Shown: positions 19,486-30,763, numbered from the stretch's first letter. The stretch is 64,000 bases of DNA from Aeromicrobium senzhongii (GCF_014334735.1 NZ_CP060587.1:1612001-1676000); one strand, 5' to 3'. Notes: generated from the sequence alone by a model not told the origin. Numbers and translations are program-made.

Positions 19486-20066
19486 CCTCCCGTTCGGCAA
19501 GAGGACGACGTCCAAAGGTGCGGAGGGGACTGCGCAACATCGGATCTCACGTACTCGTGGAGCAGCCTGAGTCATTCTCCCTGTCGACCACGCTCGGATT
19601 CGATGCCGATCCGACGGTTGAATTCGAGGCCAATGGTTCGTGGTTTTAGGCTGCCGAGCCTTGGTTCTGATGCTGGGCAGGCTGCCGCGGCCTCGGCCTC
19701 GGCCTCGGAGGGAACTGGGCGCCCTTCATCGTGAGGACGTCGGCTCGGTAGAGGATTCGGTCGATTGAACCGGATGTAACAAGCGTCATCCTTCACGTCC
19801 ATGACACTCTCAGATCCGGATCACCCGGAACGAATCCTCGAATCAAGTGGAGAATCCAAGGCCGGGCGGCAGGGCAGCCACCGCCCCCAGCGACTTCCGC
19901 CCATGACCCCAGCGTCGAACTCGCTGCGGGCGAAACGCATCCCTCAGCCGTCACCGTGCAAGCCTGCGCCTAAGAAAGGGCTCAGCCGCGGGAGATCGGT
20001 GATTTTCGAACTTGGGCCGTCACACGGCCTTACATTGAGATGACCGACCGGAAGACAAGCTGAATC
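19486..20066. other. Long stretch without a convincing gene; possible transposase remnant
   Basis: No frame shows coding character over more than about 25 codons. On the minus strand around 19718-19793 the frame reads SIDRILYRADVLTMKGAQFP, which resembles the C-terminal end of IstB-like transposition ATPases (DRLLHHA..V...G.SYR), but it is too short to be sure. A short cctcgg hexamer array lies near 19689-19711. Confidence 0.3.
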
Positions 20067-20291
20067 ATGACACTCACATCGCGTTCGCGCGTCCCGGCCA
20101 GAACGATGCCGGAGAGCTGGTCGCTCCAGGCGATGGCAGCGAGTTGCGACGCCGCCGATCCCAGCACTCTAAGACCATCCTCAATCGCGGCCTTCGACGC
20201 TTCCCAAGGGCTGGCAGGCAGCGCCTCCGTGCTCGGAGCACTCGGAGCACTCGGAGCACTCGGAGCACTCGGAGCACTCGGTAATGAGTAA
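20067..20291 (+). CDS. Possible small protein with a C-terminal Leu-Gly-Ala repeat
   Basis: 74 codons that end in five Leu-Gly-Ala units encoded by a 9-bp minisatellite. Its stop overlaps the start of the zinc-ribbon gene by 8 nt (aATGAGTAA), which would allow translational coupling or a leader-type role. Composition is otherwise unremarkable and no domain is recognised. The ribosome site is weak. It may be a fortuitous frame; the repeat itself is certain. Confidence 0.3.
   Translation: MTLTSRSRVPARTMPESWSLQAMAASCDAADPSTLRPSSIAAFDASQGLAGSASVLGALGALGALGALGALGNE
20232..20281. repeat. 9-bp minisatellite (about 5.5 copies)
   Basis: Five perfect copies of ctcggagca followed by ctcgg, ending 2 nt before the ATG of the zinc-ribbon gene. 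A unit of 9 bp keeps any overlapping frame open, so copy number changes would alter spacing or repeat length, not frame. Such arrays change copy number by slipped-strand replication. Confidence 0.95.
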
Positions 20292-20646
20292 GCCGATCAC
20301 GCAGTTCTGCGGGACGTGCAGGACGCGAAAGCCCATCCGAGGATTCAACATCAGTCGCGGAATCTGCGCCGGCTGCAGGGGCGCCGGAGGCAAACGCACA
20401 GTCCTTAAGATGGGCAAGCGGGAATCGGGACGACGGAAATCTGTGCCACCCAAGAGCGCTTCGCCCAAGAGTTGGAAATGCCCGCACTGCCTGCAGCGCG
20501 TCAAGGTCAAGAAGTCACTGATCGTTGATCACGAGAACGCCCGAGGCCTCACGTGTCGTGGGTCTGGATACGTGCCACCGCAGCGCAGTGTCGATGCCTT
20601 CGACTATCGCCTGCCGGGGAACTTCGAGGGTGGCGCACGACGCTAG
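20284..20646 (+). CDS. Small double zinc-ribbon protein
   Basis: 120 residues with two metal-binding knuckles. The first is C9-x2-C12 with C28-x2-C31; the second is C66-x2-C69 with H83 and C91 (CPHC...DHENARGLTC). A basic linker between them (residues 38-62, rich in Lys, Arg and Ser) suggests nucleic-acid contact. No family name is recognised. It sits directly after the minisatellite and converges with the EVE-like gene on the other strand, whose stop overlaps its own. Function unknown. Confidence 0.65.
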   Translation: MSKPITQFCGTCRTRKPIRGFNISRGICAGCRGAGGKRTVLKMGKRESGRRKSVPPKSASPKSWKCPHCLQRVKVKKSLIVDHENARGLTCRGSGYVPPQRSVDAFDYRLPGNFEGGARR

Positions 20647-21672
20647 TGAGCAGACCGTCTTCGGGCACGATCACGGAGAGCGGGTTCAGAGGCCACGCAC
20701 GCGCACATGTCCTGCCGACTGGCTGCTGTGCGATGCGCTGCGACCTCCTGCTGGCGTGCGAACTTGGCACGAAGGCTGAGGGCTCCGATGGTCTCCCGAT
20801 GAAGAAAGTGCCCTGAACGCCCCCGGAGATTGAGATGACCATTCTGGGCATCTCGCAACTGCGCATAGGTGATGGGCTCGATCTCCACCGGTGGGGTGAA
20901 ATAAGCCCACCATTGCTTGTCGCCGACCGGACTGTCGGCGTTGACCTCGATATCGTCACGCCAGAAAGCGCGGGACGCCGCCCTCGCGACGTAATGGACG
21001 GCCTTGACGGGACTGACGAAGTAGAACAACACCAGGTCGCCGACCTCGATGTTCCTGGGGGCCGTCCACATCGCGTTGTAGATACCCGCCCGACCTTCTC
21101 TCTGAAACTCCCACGACTCTTCGTCGCTCAGACGAGACGCAGAATCACCCATCAGAAGCCACGCATTTTTCGGCTCGACGAACGGTCGCTGCGATGGCGG
21201 GAACCGGTAGTCACGCAGCACCATCGGGTCGTGCTCGGTCGAGTCCGCGATCTCGCGCCCGCGCCACGCCACACCGAACTTGGCAGTCTCCCCGTGATGG
21301 TTCTTCCAGATTCCCGAGAGGGTGGTGTACTCCCCAATCGGCGTCTCGAACACAATCCGCGGGCTGAGGACGGCCCTGTCCTCGTCCTGGTGCACACACG
21401 CCTGAAGGATGCCGCCGACGACGTCGGGCTGCTTCGTCACCCAATCGATGACTGCATCCTCGGCGACGGCCTCCGGCGTCGTCGACGAGATTGACCCTGA
21501 TCCGGACGGTATCTGAACCTTCCTTAATGTCGGCATCGACGAACCCCTCCGCAATGTCGAAGATCACGTGGTACGGGCTCATCACGTCGACGTCGGAGCC
21601 ATCGAGATAGGTCACAACCTCTACCAGCGCAGGATGCAGGTCACCCACGGTGATCCCGTCGATCTCAGTCAT
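20643..21672 (-). pseudogene. EVE/PUA-like domain protein, frameshifted
   Basis: The N-terminal part starts at the ATG at 21672 (MTEIDGITVGDLHPALVEVV) and reads well for about 65 codons. Near 21475-21480 the frame must change by one base to continue into EAVAEDAVIDWVTKQPD and the main body. The C-terminal 170 residues have an EVE/ASCH-like pattern: KNAWLLMGDSASRLSDE, IEVGDLVLFYFVSPVKAVHY and a tail ending in SGHFLHRETIGAL. EVE domains read modified bases and are common in restriction-type defence. The shift lies in a cgacgac repeat and could be a true mutation or an error in the assembly. If intact, the protein would have about 340 residues. Confidence 0.55.
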
Positions 21673-21877
21673 TACTCGAAGCTCTCTCGTCTTTGTGGAG
21701 AGAAACGTATCGGTCAGCGCCGACACGTTTCGCGTTCCCAAAAAATGGGGACTTGCGAGCCGGCAAGCACGTGGGACGGTCGGACGAATCGACAAATTTG
21801 GAGCCTTGGTGGCATGGACGACAGACACTCACTGGTTCAGCCGATTCTTGCGGGTATCAAGACAGGCTGGCGCCTGC

Positions 21878-22312
21878 TCAGAGCTTCCACGTGCGGTCGG
21901 ACTGCTTGAGCTCGTTGACCACGTGGTCGACGTTCCCGATGTCCTTGAAGGGACTCACCTTTGCGAGGTCCGTGATGGATTCCAGCAGGCTGGCAGCTGT
22001 CGCCGCGTCGTCCTTGCGCATCGCCAGGTCGAGGTTCTCGAACAGCTGGCGGAAGTTCTCTCGTCGCTCGTCGTGAGCAAGTTCCAGCCCGCGCAGCAAG
22101 ACATCACGCTTGGCCACGATGCGTTCGCGTTCCACCCCCTCCCACGCGCGGACCTCCTCACGCCGAGTCGACTCCTCCTGGACCACCTTCACCCAGGCGT
22201 CTGCGGCATCGACCACTTGGGAGAAGACCTCTCCGAGGTTGGCGGCCTGCGCGAGCCCGCCCACGGAAGATGCCTTCTTGCCGAGGGACGTGATGTCGGG
22301 AATCTTGCTCAT
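21878..22312 (-). CDS. Helical coiled-coil protein, third gene of the membrane operon
   Basis: 144 residues, almost entirely alpha-helical and highly charged in the middle (REEVRAWEGVERERIVAKRD, then ERRENFRQLFENLDLAMRKDD). It closes with SITDLAKVSPFKDIGNVDHV. I recall this charged helix plus a SPFKD-like tail from uncharacterised bacterial proteins, but no function is known to me. The start overlaps the stop of the glycine-rich membrane gene by 4 nt (ATGA), so the two are made together and probably bind each other. Confidence 0.75.
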   Translation of the reverse strand: MSKIPDITSLGKKASSVGGLAQAANLGEVFSQVVDAADAWVKVVQEESTRREEVRAWEGVERERIVAKRDVLLRGLELAHDERRENFRQLFENLDLAMRKDDAATAASLLESITDLAKVSPFKDIGNVDHVVNELKQSDRTWKL

Positions 22313-23259
22313 GAGTACTTCTCCACAATCTCGATGGACACGTCGGTCACCTCTCCAGACTCGGGGTCGAGAACTGGCGTCTCGATGACCTCGCCGATCG
22401 CGGTCACCAGTTGGAGTGCACGGACGAACTCAGCGCCGTGAGCATCCGGATCGAACTCAAGTCCTTCGAGCTCCGTGAGTGCGTCGTCTGCCCTTGTGAC
22501 GAGTGAACTCAGGACGTCGGCGAGCTCGCCGATCCGGACCTCGACACTCACCAAGACCGCCTTGGCCGTTTCCATGTTCTCGATCGAGGCCGCGACCTGC
22601 GCCGCGTACTCGATCGCCTTCGTCTTCTTCTTGGCGCCCATGATGCCGACGGTGAGCCCCGCGACGAGCACAGCTGGCGCGACCATGACCAGATTCAGCA
22701 CAAGGGCGCCGGCCGCCATCCCGCCGCCGCCGGCGGCGATCGGGCCTCCGCCGAGCCACGCGAGAGTGGCGTTGGTGGCAGCTGCCCCGGACAGGCCGCT
22801 GATCGCGGTGCCGGTGCTGGCGGTGGCGAACGAGCTTACACCCCACAGGGCGGCGCCTTGGGCACTGGCCGCGGCGCCCATCGCGCCGAATCCACCCTTG
22901 AGGCCCGTCTTGGCCTGCTCGACGTCGAACTTGAGCTTCGGAAGCGATGGAACCACCACATCGACCCCACCGACGACCTTGCGGTCGAGTTGCTCGACGA
23001 GGTGCTCGTGCTTCTCCAGCCACGCCGCGAATCGCCCGATCGTTTCGGCCTGCGCGTGCAGTTGGCTCCGACCATATGCCTCGGCAACTGCGTGCGTCCG
23101 CTCCTGTCGAGCACTCACCGTCTCGAGCACTGTCTCATGACGACTCAGGGCCGCTCGAGCGATTCCCTTCGCTTGGACGAGGTCCGTCACGCCCTTTCCT
23201 GCTGCCGCAGCTCCCACCACGATCACGGCACCAAGCGGGTAAAGCAGCGGTGCTACCAA
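22309..23259 (-). CDS. Glycine-zipper membrane protein, second gene of the membrane operon
   Basis: 316 residues. A hydrophobic N-terminal segment (about 8-22) is followed by a helical region (40-120), then a strikingly Gly/Ala-rich central block (about 122-205) that includes TGTAISGLSGAAATNATLAW, a GGGPIAAGGGGMAAG run and a valine-rich span. A charged helix (KKKTKAIEYAAQ) and a long helical tail follow. Glycine zippers of this kind pack membrane helices closely and occur in pore-forming or membrane-remodelling proteins; a pore role here is inference. No enzymatic motif is present. Coupled to the downstream 144-residue gene, and 105 nt from the 419-residue gene. Confidence 0.75.
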   Translation of the reverse strand: MVAPLLYPLGAVIVVGAAAAGKGVTDLVQAKGIARAALSRHETVLETVSARQERTHAVAEAYGRSQLHAQAETIGRFAAWLEKHEHLVEQLDRKVVGGVDVVVPSLPKLKFDVEQAKTGLKGGFGAMGAAASAQGAALWGVSSFATASTGTAISGLSGAAATNATLAWLGGGPIAAGGGGMAAGALVLNLVMVAPAVLVAGLTVGIMGAKKKTKAIEYAAQVAASIENMETAKAVLVSVEVRIGELADVLSSLVTRADDALTELEGLEFDPDAHGAEFVRALQLVTAIGEVIETPVLDPESGEVTDVSIEIVEKYS

Positions 23260-23364
23260 GGTTCTCTCCGATCACATCTGGATGGGTCGGACGTTACAGG
23301 TGGTACTGGGTGGGAAGGAGCGAAACCGTATGAGTCACGCGTACTGAGAAGCAAGAGTCATACC

Positions 23365-24624
23365 CTAGAAGCCGAAGACCTTGCCGAGCGACGAGAAGAT
23401 GCTGTTGAAGACCTTCCCGAGCGGGTTGCTGGTTCCGTCCGAGGTCGACTTCTGCCAGAAGATCGGATGGTCGCCCGTGTATGCCTCATCGACGAGCGGT
23501 GTCCGCCCAGCCAAGTAGGGCCAGAAGACCGTCGTTCGAGTGATGCCGACGGTCAGGCGCGTGTCGAACCCCATCACCAGGTTCTGCTCGATCCGCTTCG
23601 GCCTGGCACCGGGCACGTCCGCGATCACATCGCCAGTCCCCTCGATGATGAGGCTCCCGGTGCCCGTGAACAGGACGTAGCGCACCTGCCACGTCGCCAG
23701 TGCGTGAATCCCCCATTTCCAGCGCGACCTGAGTTGCGGGTTCCCGATGACGCCGACGACGTGGCGCGGACGTATCGACAGTCCGGGATGGTTCTCGAAG
23801 TCGATGCGCATCAGGTAGGCATCAGGATTGTCCGGCGCCGCCAAGGTCGCGTCGGCGCCCTGCTCGTCACCTGTGAGCTGAGTGAGCCCATGGAGACCCG
23901 CCGCATAGCTGACGGCCGGCGCGCGCCAGTCGTAGAGCAGGCGACCACTCGCAGGCCCGCTGACAGGCCTCATGTGCACGGACCGGGCCGACAGCAGATC
24001 GCTCGGTGACAGGCTCACGCGCAGCGTCCTCTCAGCGGGCCCGACGAGCAGCCGAGCGCCGTCGTGGTCGGTGCCGGCGAGTTGGAACGGCTTGTGTGCC
24101 CGAACGAGTAGCGGCATGAACACGAAGTAGTTGAAGGTGCGCAGGAGCAGCGGCACGAGCAGCACGATCGCAGCGATCTTCACGAGCCATGGCCACACGA
24201 GCATCCACCGAGTCATGACCCAGCCGGCCGGCGAATCCTGTGCCTTCTCCCATCTGACGACCTCATTCTCGGCGTCGGCGAGAGCCTTCGCGGATGCCTC
24301 GTACTCCCGTTCTGCCTTGTCCAACCTGCGCTGTGCGTCCTTGCAGTAGTTGCCAGGCAGGACCTTCGCTCCCGCCCTCTCCCAGAGGTTGCAGATCTGG
24401 TCCCGCCGCTTCTCCAGAGCAGTTTCCGTCTTCTTCGCGTCCGCGGCGATCGCTGTTTTCGTCGCAACGGCCGACTCCAGCTTCTCGGGAGCCGAGGCCG
24501 CCGACAGCACCGAAGGAATCACGGTCTCGACCACGAGGTAGGCGGCGAACGAAGTCAGGACAAGGGCGATGAAAATGCCGGTCTTCCGCAGGAAGAAGCC
24601 GACAATGGCGGAGCCGAGACGCAC
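23365..24624 (-). CDS. Two-TM protein with coiled coil and AIM24-like beta domain, first gene of the membrane operon
   Basis: 419 residues. A first TM helix (about 12-40) is followed by an extracytoplasmic coiled coil (about 45-135) holding two Cys residues (QICNLWERAG and GNYCKD) that may pair. A second TM helix (about 140-175) leads to a large cytoplasmic beta-rich domain (about 185-390: LRVSLSPSDLLSARSVHMRP, GTGSLIIEGTGDVIADVPG). This resembles the AIM24/TRAP-like beta fold. No catalytic residues are recognised. It is the promoter-proximal gene of the set; the head 24625-24700 would hold the promoter. Confidence 0.65.
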   Translation of the reverse strand: MRLGSAIVGFFLRKTGIFIALVLTSFAAYLVVETVIPSVLSAASAPEKLESAVATKTAIAADAKKTETALEKRRDQICNLWERAGAKVLPGNYCKDAQRRLDKAEREYEASAKALADAENEVVRWEKAQDSPAGWVMTRWMLVWPWLVKIAAIVLLVPLLLRTFNYFVFMPLLVRAHKPFQLAGTDHDGARLLVGPAERTLRVSLSPSDLLSARSVHMRPVSGPASGRLLYDWRAPAVSYAAGLHGLTQLTGDEQGADATLAAPDNPDAYLMRIDFENHPGLSIRPRHVVGVIGNPQLRSRWKWGIHALATWQVRYVLFTGTGSLIIEGTGDVIADVPGARPKRIEQNLVMGFDTRLTVGITRTTVFWPYLAGRTPLVDEAYTGDHPIFWQKSTSDGTSNPLGKVFNSIFSSLGKVFGF

Positions 24625-24949
24625 CGCGTGATCCTAGCGACACGGGAGCCAACTGGTGTGGATTCGCGCAGAGTCGCGCTGGCAGGACTCCGGCGGTGAT
24701 GTCCCGCCGGCCATGCCCTAGCTGGACTCGGCAGGGGTCTGCTGCACGGCTAGGATTGTTCGGTCGCCGCCCCCCCAGCGATCCTTCCGATGTGACTATC
24801 GATGCGATTATCCGCAGCGCACCGCGACGTATCTGGGCGTCACACTATGCGATTTCGAAGCGGCCGTCGGCGACCTGATCGGCTCTGACCTGCACGAACA
24901 TGTATCGGGAAACGCACTGATACGTCAGGGAAAAGCCGGCCGGTCGTCC
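24625..24949. other. Intergenic arm of the main island unit
   Basis: No gene seen. It holds the first copy of the 160-bp arm repeat and a 17-bp partial copy of the attachment core at 24878-24894. The divergent promoters of the 419-residue gene (-) and the 349-residue gene (+) must also lie here. Confidence 0.6.
24736..24895. repeat. Right-arm repeat, copy A
   Basis: Imperfect direct repeat of 26026-26209. The best-matched part (24776-24895) aligns over about 120 bp with frequent single substitutions. It contains gatgtgactatcgatgcg and ends with atcggctctgacctgca, 17 nt identical to the other copy and overlapping the attachment core. After that point it diverges. Confidence 0.8.
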
Positions 24950-25999
24950 ATGCGGCACGCCAAGCACTGCGTCATCTGTCAGCATGCGAATGTGAGCGAT
25001 GAATCAGATGCGGAGCAAATGGTCCGAGACATCATGCTGGGCGCTGAGCGCGGGAAGCTCATAGCCGCTGCCCGCCCGACCTGGCCACAACTGGGTGAGG
25101 CCCTCTGGGCCTACCACGACGTCGCCCTGAACACGTTCTACCCGGGCGAGACACGCACTTCGCTCGTGGCCCACCGAGAAAGCCTCGTTGAGCCGCGACA
25201 CAAAGCGCCGGCCGCTAACGACGCACGAGGGTCGGCCGAACAAGATCTCAATCCCAACAACACCCTGCTCATGCGTATCGCGCATATGTATATCGGCGGG
25301 ATAGTCAACCATTTGGGTGGATTGGCCGCGCTCGTGGAGAACGAAGTTTCCGCCCGGCCCGCGATTGCATCGGCCCGCGTCATTCTCGATGCCAGTGCGC
25401 ACTGCTGCCACTTGCTCGAACCCGACATCACAACGGCGGATCGAACGCTCAGAGCCGCCAACATCCAAGTCGACATGCTCCGCGCCGAGCGCAATGACCT
25501 CACGCAAGCACCCCCGCTCGTCGAGGACCTCCGCACCGCCGAGCTTCAGAGGATCAACGCCGAGATTTCGGACCTTCACCGCGCTGCAGAAGCAGACGGG
25601 TTCACGCGGTTGGTCAGTAAGGGCGGGGACGTGCAGGACTACCTAGAGCCCGGGCGCGTGACGATTGAAGAACTACTCAGCCGTCATGGTGATGACGAGT
25701 TCTATCGGAGCGAATGGCGACACGGCTCGTCTGTGGTTCACGTCAAGGAGCGGACCATCATCGAGTTCCTCATCGGATCAGGCGACACAAAGCAGGAGGT
25801 GCACGGTCGGGCTTATGCCGCGATGAAACTCATGCCAGCTATCCTCATGGCGACTGAGGCGCTTAGTCACGCCAGCAAGTATCTCGATACCGACGGACGT
25901 CAGCTCGGCCGGCTCCGGGACCAGCTCCTGAACTACTGGTCGTTCTCGACAGGGATGCGAGACGAAGAGATAGCGACGAAACTCGGACTGACTCATTGA
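24950..25999 (+). CDS. Hypothetical protein, sole cargo of the second unit
   Basis: 349 residues, helical, without TM segments. An N-terminal Cys pair (CVICQHANVSDES) could bind metal. The middle has ASARVILDASAHCCHLLEPD and a later segment reads FYRSEWRHGSSVVHV. Such a helical layout with an RxxSxxVH-like patch recalls DUF5677/HEPN-like proteins found in phage-defence neighbourhoods, but the match is by eye only. The gene stands alone between two copies of the arm repeat, so it travelled as a one-gene cargo. The ATG at 24950 is taken; an earlier start is not supported. Confidence 0.65.
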   Translation: MRHAKHCVICQHANVSDESDAEQMVRDIMLGAERGKLIAAARPTWPQLGEALWAYHDVALNTFYPGETRTSLVAHRESLVEPRHKAPAANDARGSAEQDLNPNNTLLMRIAHMYIGGIVNHLGGLAALVENEVSARPAIASARVILDASAHCCHLLEPDITTADRTLRAANIQVDMLRAERNDLTQAPPLVEDLRTAELQRINAEISDLHRAAEADGFTRLVSKGGDVQDYLEPGRVTIEELLSRHGDDEFYRSEWRHGSSVVHVKERTIIEFLIGSGDTKQEVHGRAYAAMKLMPAILMATEALSHASKYLDTDGRQLGRLRDQLLNYWSFSTGMRDEEIATKLGLTH

Positions 26000-26025
26000 C
26001 TTCCCGCGGGCGACTCAATCGCCGC

Positions 26026-26209
26026 GGTCTGCTGCACGCTAGGTGACACCGGTCTGCGGCACCAGGGAATCAACGTCCTGTCGCTGCTCCCCGCGATCAC
26101 TCCGATGTGACTATCGATGCGACTATCCGTAGCGCACCACGACGAATGCGGGTGTCGCCCTATGCGATATCGGAGTAGCCGTCGCCAACCGCATCGGCTC
26201 TGACCTGCA
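26026..26209. repeat. Right-arm repeat, copy B
   Basis: Second copy of the arm repeat. It carries two close direct copies of tgygactatc (within gatgtgactatcgatgcgactatcc, 26104-26128), which could be arm-type integrase or excisionase binding sites. The 13-mer gatgcgactatcc also occurs at 16487-16499 beside the left end. Confidence 0.8.
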
Positions 26210-26220
26210 GTTCTCTCGAG
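26197..26220. repeat. Right attachment-like repeat of the accessory island (attR)
   Basis: 24 bp identical to 16428-16451 and in the same orientation. It lies about 80 bp beyond the stop of the P-type ATPase gene and ends the arm repeat copy B. Confidence 0.75.
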
Positions 26221-26299
26221 TCGTTGCGGCACACGGTGGGCCCGTGGCGTCTCCACCCTAGGTCGAGCCCGATGACGCCCGAACCACGGTCGCGCCGGC

Positions 26300-29092
<2,793 letters not shown>

Positions 29093-29296
29093 GTCTCGAC
29101 CCCATGACCGATCCTCCCCCAGGACCACCTCGGCCGCGACGGCAGCGGCGCAACCCTGCCGTCGGGGGCGGGACGCGGACGCCCGGTGAGCATCATCACT
29201 CCCCCGCCCGGAACAAGCCGCCGCGCCCGCGCGTTGGGACCACTGGTGTCCCTCGGGGCACACTCGACTCGCCATTCCCCACCGCGCAGGAGCACA

Positions 29297-30763
29297 GTGA
29301 CCACCACCGCCGCCACCTCGGCACCCTCGAGCAACGACCGTTCGGGCCGCCTGATCGCCCTGCTGGTCGGCTCGGCGTTCGTCGTGATCCTCAACGAGAC
29401 GATCATGAGCGTCGCCCTGCCCGAGCTGATGCGCGAGTTCGACGTCCCGGCGACGACGGCCCAGTGGCTCACGACCGTGTTCCTGCTGACGATGGCCGTG
29501 GTCATCCCCATCACCGGGTTCCTGCTGACGCGCTATCCCCTGCGCCGGGTCTTCATGGCCGCGATGATCTCGTTCACGGCCGGCACGTTGCTGGCCGCCG
29601 TGGCGCCGACCTTCGCCGTGCTGGTCGCCGCTCGCGCCGTCCAGGCCGTCGGCACCGCGCTGATGATGCCGCTGCTGATCACGACGATCCTCAACCTGGT
29701 CCCCGCGGAGCGCCGCGGCCGCATGATGGGCACCGTCTCGATCGTCATCTCGGTGGCCCCCGCCGTCGGGCCCACGATCTCGGGCCTCATCCTCGACCAG
29801 CTCGACTGGCGATGGATGTTCTGGCTCGTGCTGCCGATCGCCCTGCTCTCCCTCGGGCTCGGTGCCGCGTGGGTGCGTAACGTCACCGAGCCGGTCGACG
29901 TCCCGATCGACGTGCTCTCGGTGGTGTTGTCGGCGCTGGCCTTCGGTGGGCTGATCTACGGACTCAGCAGCATCGGCGCGGCCGCCGCGGGCGAGACCCC
30001 CGTCGATCCCTGGATCCCGGTGGCCGTCGGCGCCGTCGCACTCGTCGTCTTCGTCCTGCGCCAGCTCTCGCTCCAGGACCGGGCACTGTTGGACCTGCGC
30101 ACCTTCGCCCACCGGACCTTCACCATCGCGGCCGGCCTCGTCGCCGTCAGCATGATGGCACTGTTCGGCACCTTGATCCTGCTGCCGATCTACCTGCAGA
30201 CCGTGCTGGGGCTGTCGACGTTGAAGACCGGCCTCGTGCTGCTGCCCGGTGGCGTGGTCATGGGCCTGCTCGCACCGATCGTGGGTCGCCTGTTCGACCA
30301 GTACGGACCGCGGCCCCTCGTCGCGCCCGGCGCCGCCGTCACCTCCGTCGCACTGTGGTCGATGTCGATGTTCGACACGAGCACGACGCAGGGCACCGTC
30401 ATCGCCGTGCACGTGCTGATGAGCATCGGGCTCGCGCTCATGTTCACGCCGCTGATGACGTCGGCGCTGGGCTCGCTGCCGCATCATCTGTACTCCCACG
30501 GCAGCGCGACGGTCTCCACGTTGCAGCAGGTCGCCGGCGCCGCGGGCACGGCGCTGTTCGTCACCGTGATGACGCGTCGGTCCGTCAGTGACCTCGAGTC
30601 CGGCGCCACGGTGGTCGACGCGACCGCGGCCGGCGTCCACGCCGCGCTCTTCTACGGCGGGCTGATCTCCGCGGTGGCCGTGCTGGTCGCCCTGCTGGTC
30701 AAGGGCCCGAAGTCCGAGACCTCCGTCGTCGTGACCGACGGGACGCAGACCCCCGCGCGTTGA
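29297..30763 (+). CDS. MFS drug exporter, DHA2 (14-TM) family
   Basis: 488-residue proton-coupled exporter. Motif A-like loops and the antiporter motif C (SVAPAVGPTISGLILDQLDWRWMF region) are clear, and about 14 hydrophobic segments are counted. TM1 carries the D/N-rich LNETIMSVALPEL element of this family. The GTG at 29297 is chosen because AGGAG lies 4 nt before it and the sequence upstream is not hydrophobic or conserved. Substrate unknown. It is transcribed away from the P-type ATPase with a 204-bp shared upstream region. Confidence 0.88.
   Translation: MTTTAATSAPSSNDRSGRLIALLVGSAFVVILNETIMSVALPELMREFDVPATTAQWLTTVFLLTMAVVIPITGFLLTRYPLRRVFMAAMISFTAGTLLAAVAPTFAVLVAARAVQAVGTALMMPLLITTILNLVPAERRGRMMGTVSIVISVAPAVGPTISGLILDQLDWRWMFWLVLPIALLSLGLGAAWVRNVTEPVDVPIDVLSVVLSALAFGGLIYGLSSIGAAAAGETPVDPWIPVAVGAVALVVFVLRQLSLQDRALLDLRTFAHRTFTIAAGLVAVSMMALFGTLILLPIYLQTVLGLSTLKTGLVLLPGGVVMGLLAPIVGRLFDQYGPRPLVAPGAAVTSVALWSMSMFDTSTTQGTVIAVHVLMSIGLALMFTPLMTSALGSLPHHLYSHGSATVSTLQQVAGAAGTALFVTVMTRRSVSDLESGATVVDATAAGVHAALFYGGLISAVAVLVALLVKGPKSETSVVVTDGTQTPAR

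Larger units (their letters stand above)
16452..26220. mobile_element. Integrated accessory island (about 9.8 kb), possibly two tandem units
   Basis: Bounded by the 24-bp direct repeats at 16428-16451 and 26197-26220. It begins with a tyrosine-recombinase gene and contains genes absent from the conserved actinobacterial neighbourhood. Codon usage and base composition look less GC-biased than the flanks. A third partial copy of the core at 24878-24894, with a shared 160-bp arm, divides it into a main unit (16.45-24.89 kb) and a one-gene unit (24.90-26.22 kb). The integrase is broken, so the element is probably fixed. Confidence 0.75.
26000..26299. other. Intergenic right end of the island
   Basis: Holds arm repeat copy B and the right attachment repeat. 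The last 80 bp (26221-26299) are probably native chromosome next to the cation ATPase stop codon. No gene seen. Confidence 0.6.

Noticed and set aside
19801..20043. 80-codon plus-strand frame in the island
   Set aside because: No ribosome site, no domain, composition like non-coding DNA.
20232..20281. CRISPR-like array
   Set aside because: Units are 9 bp with no spacers; it is a minisatellite.
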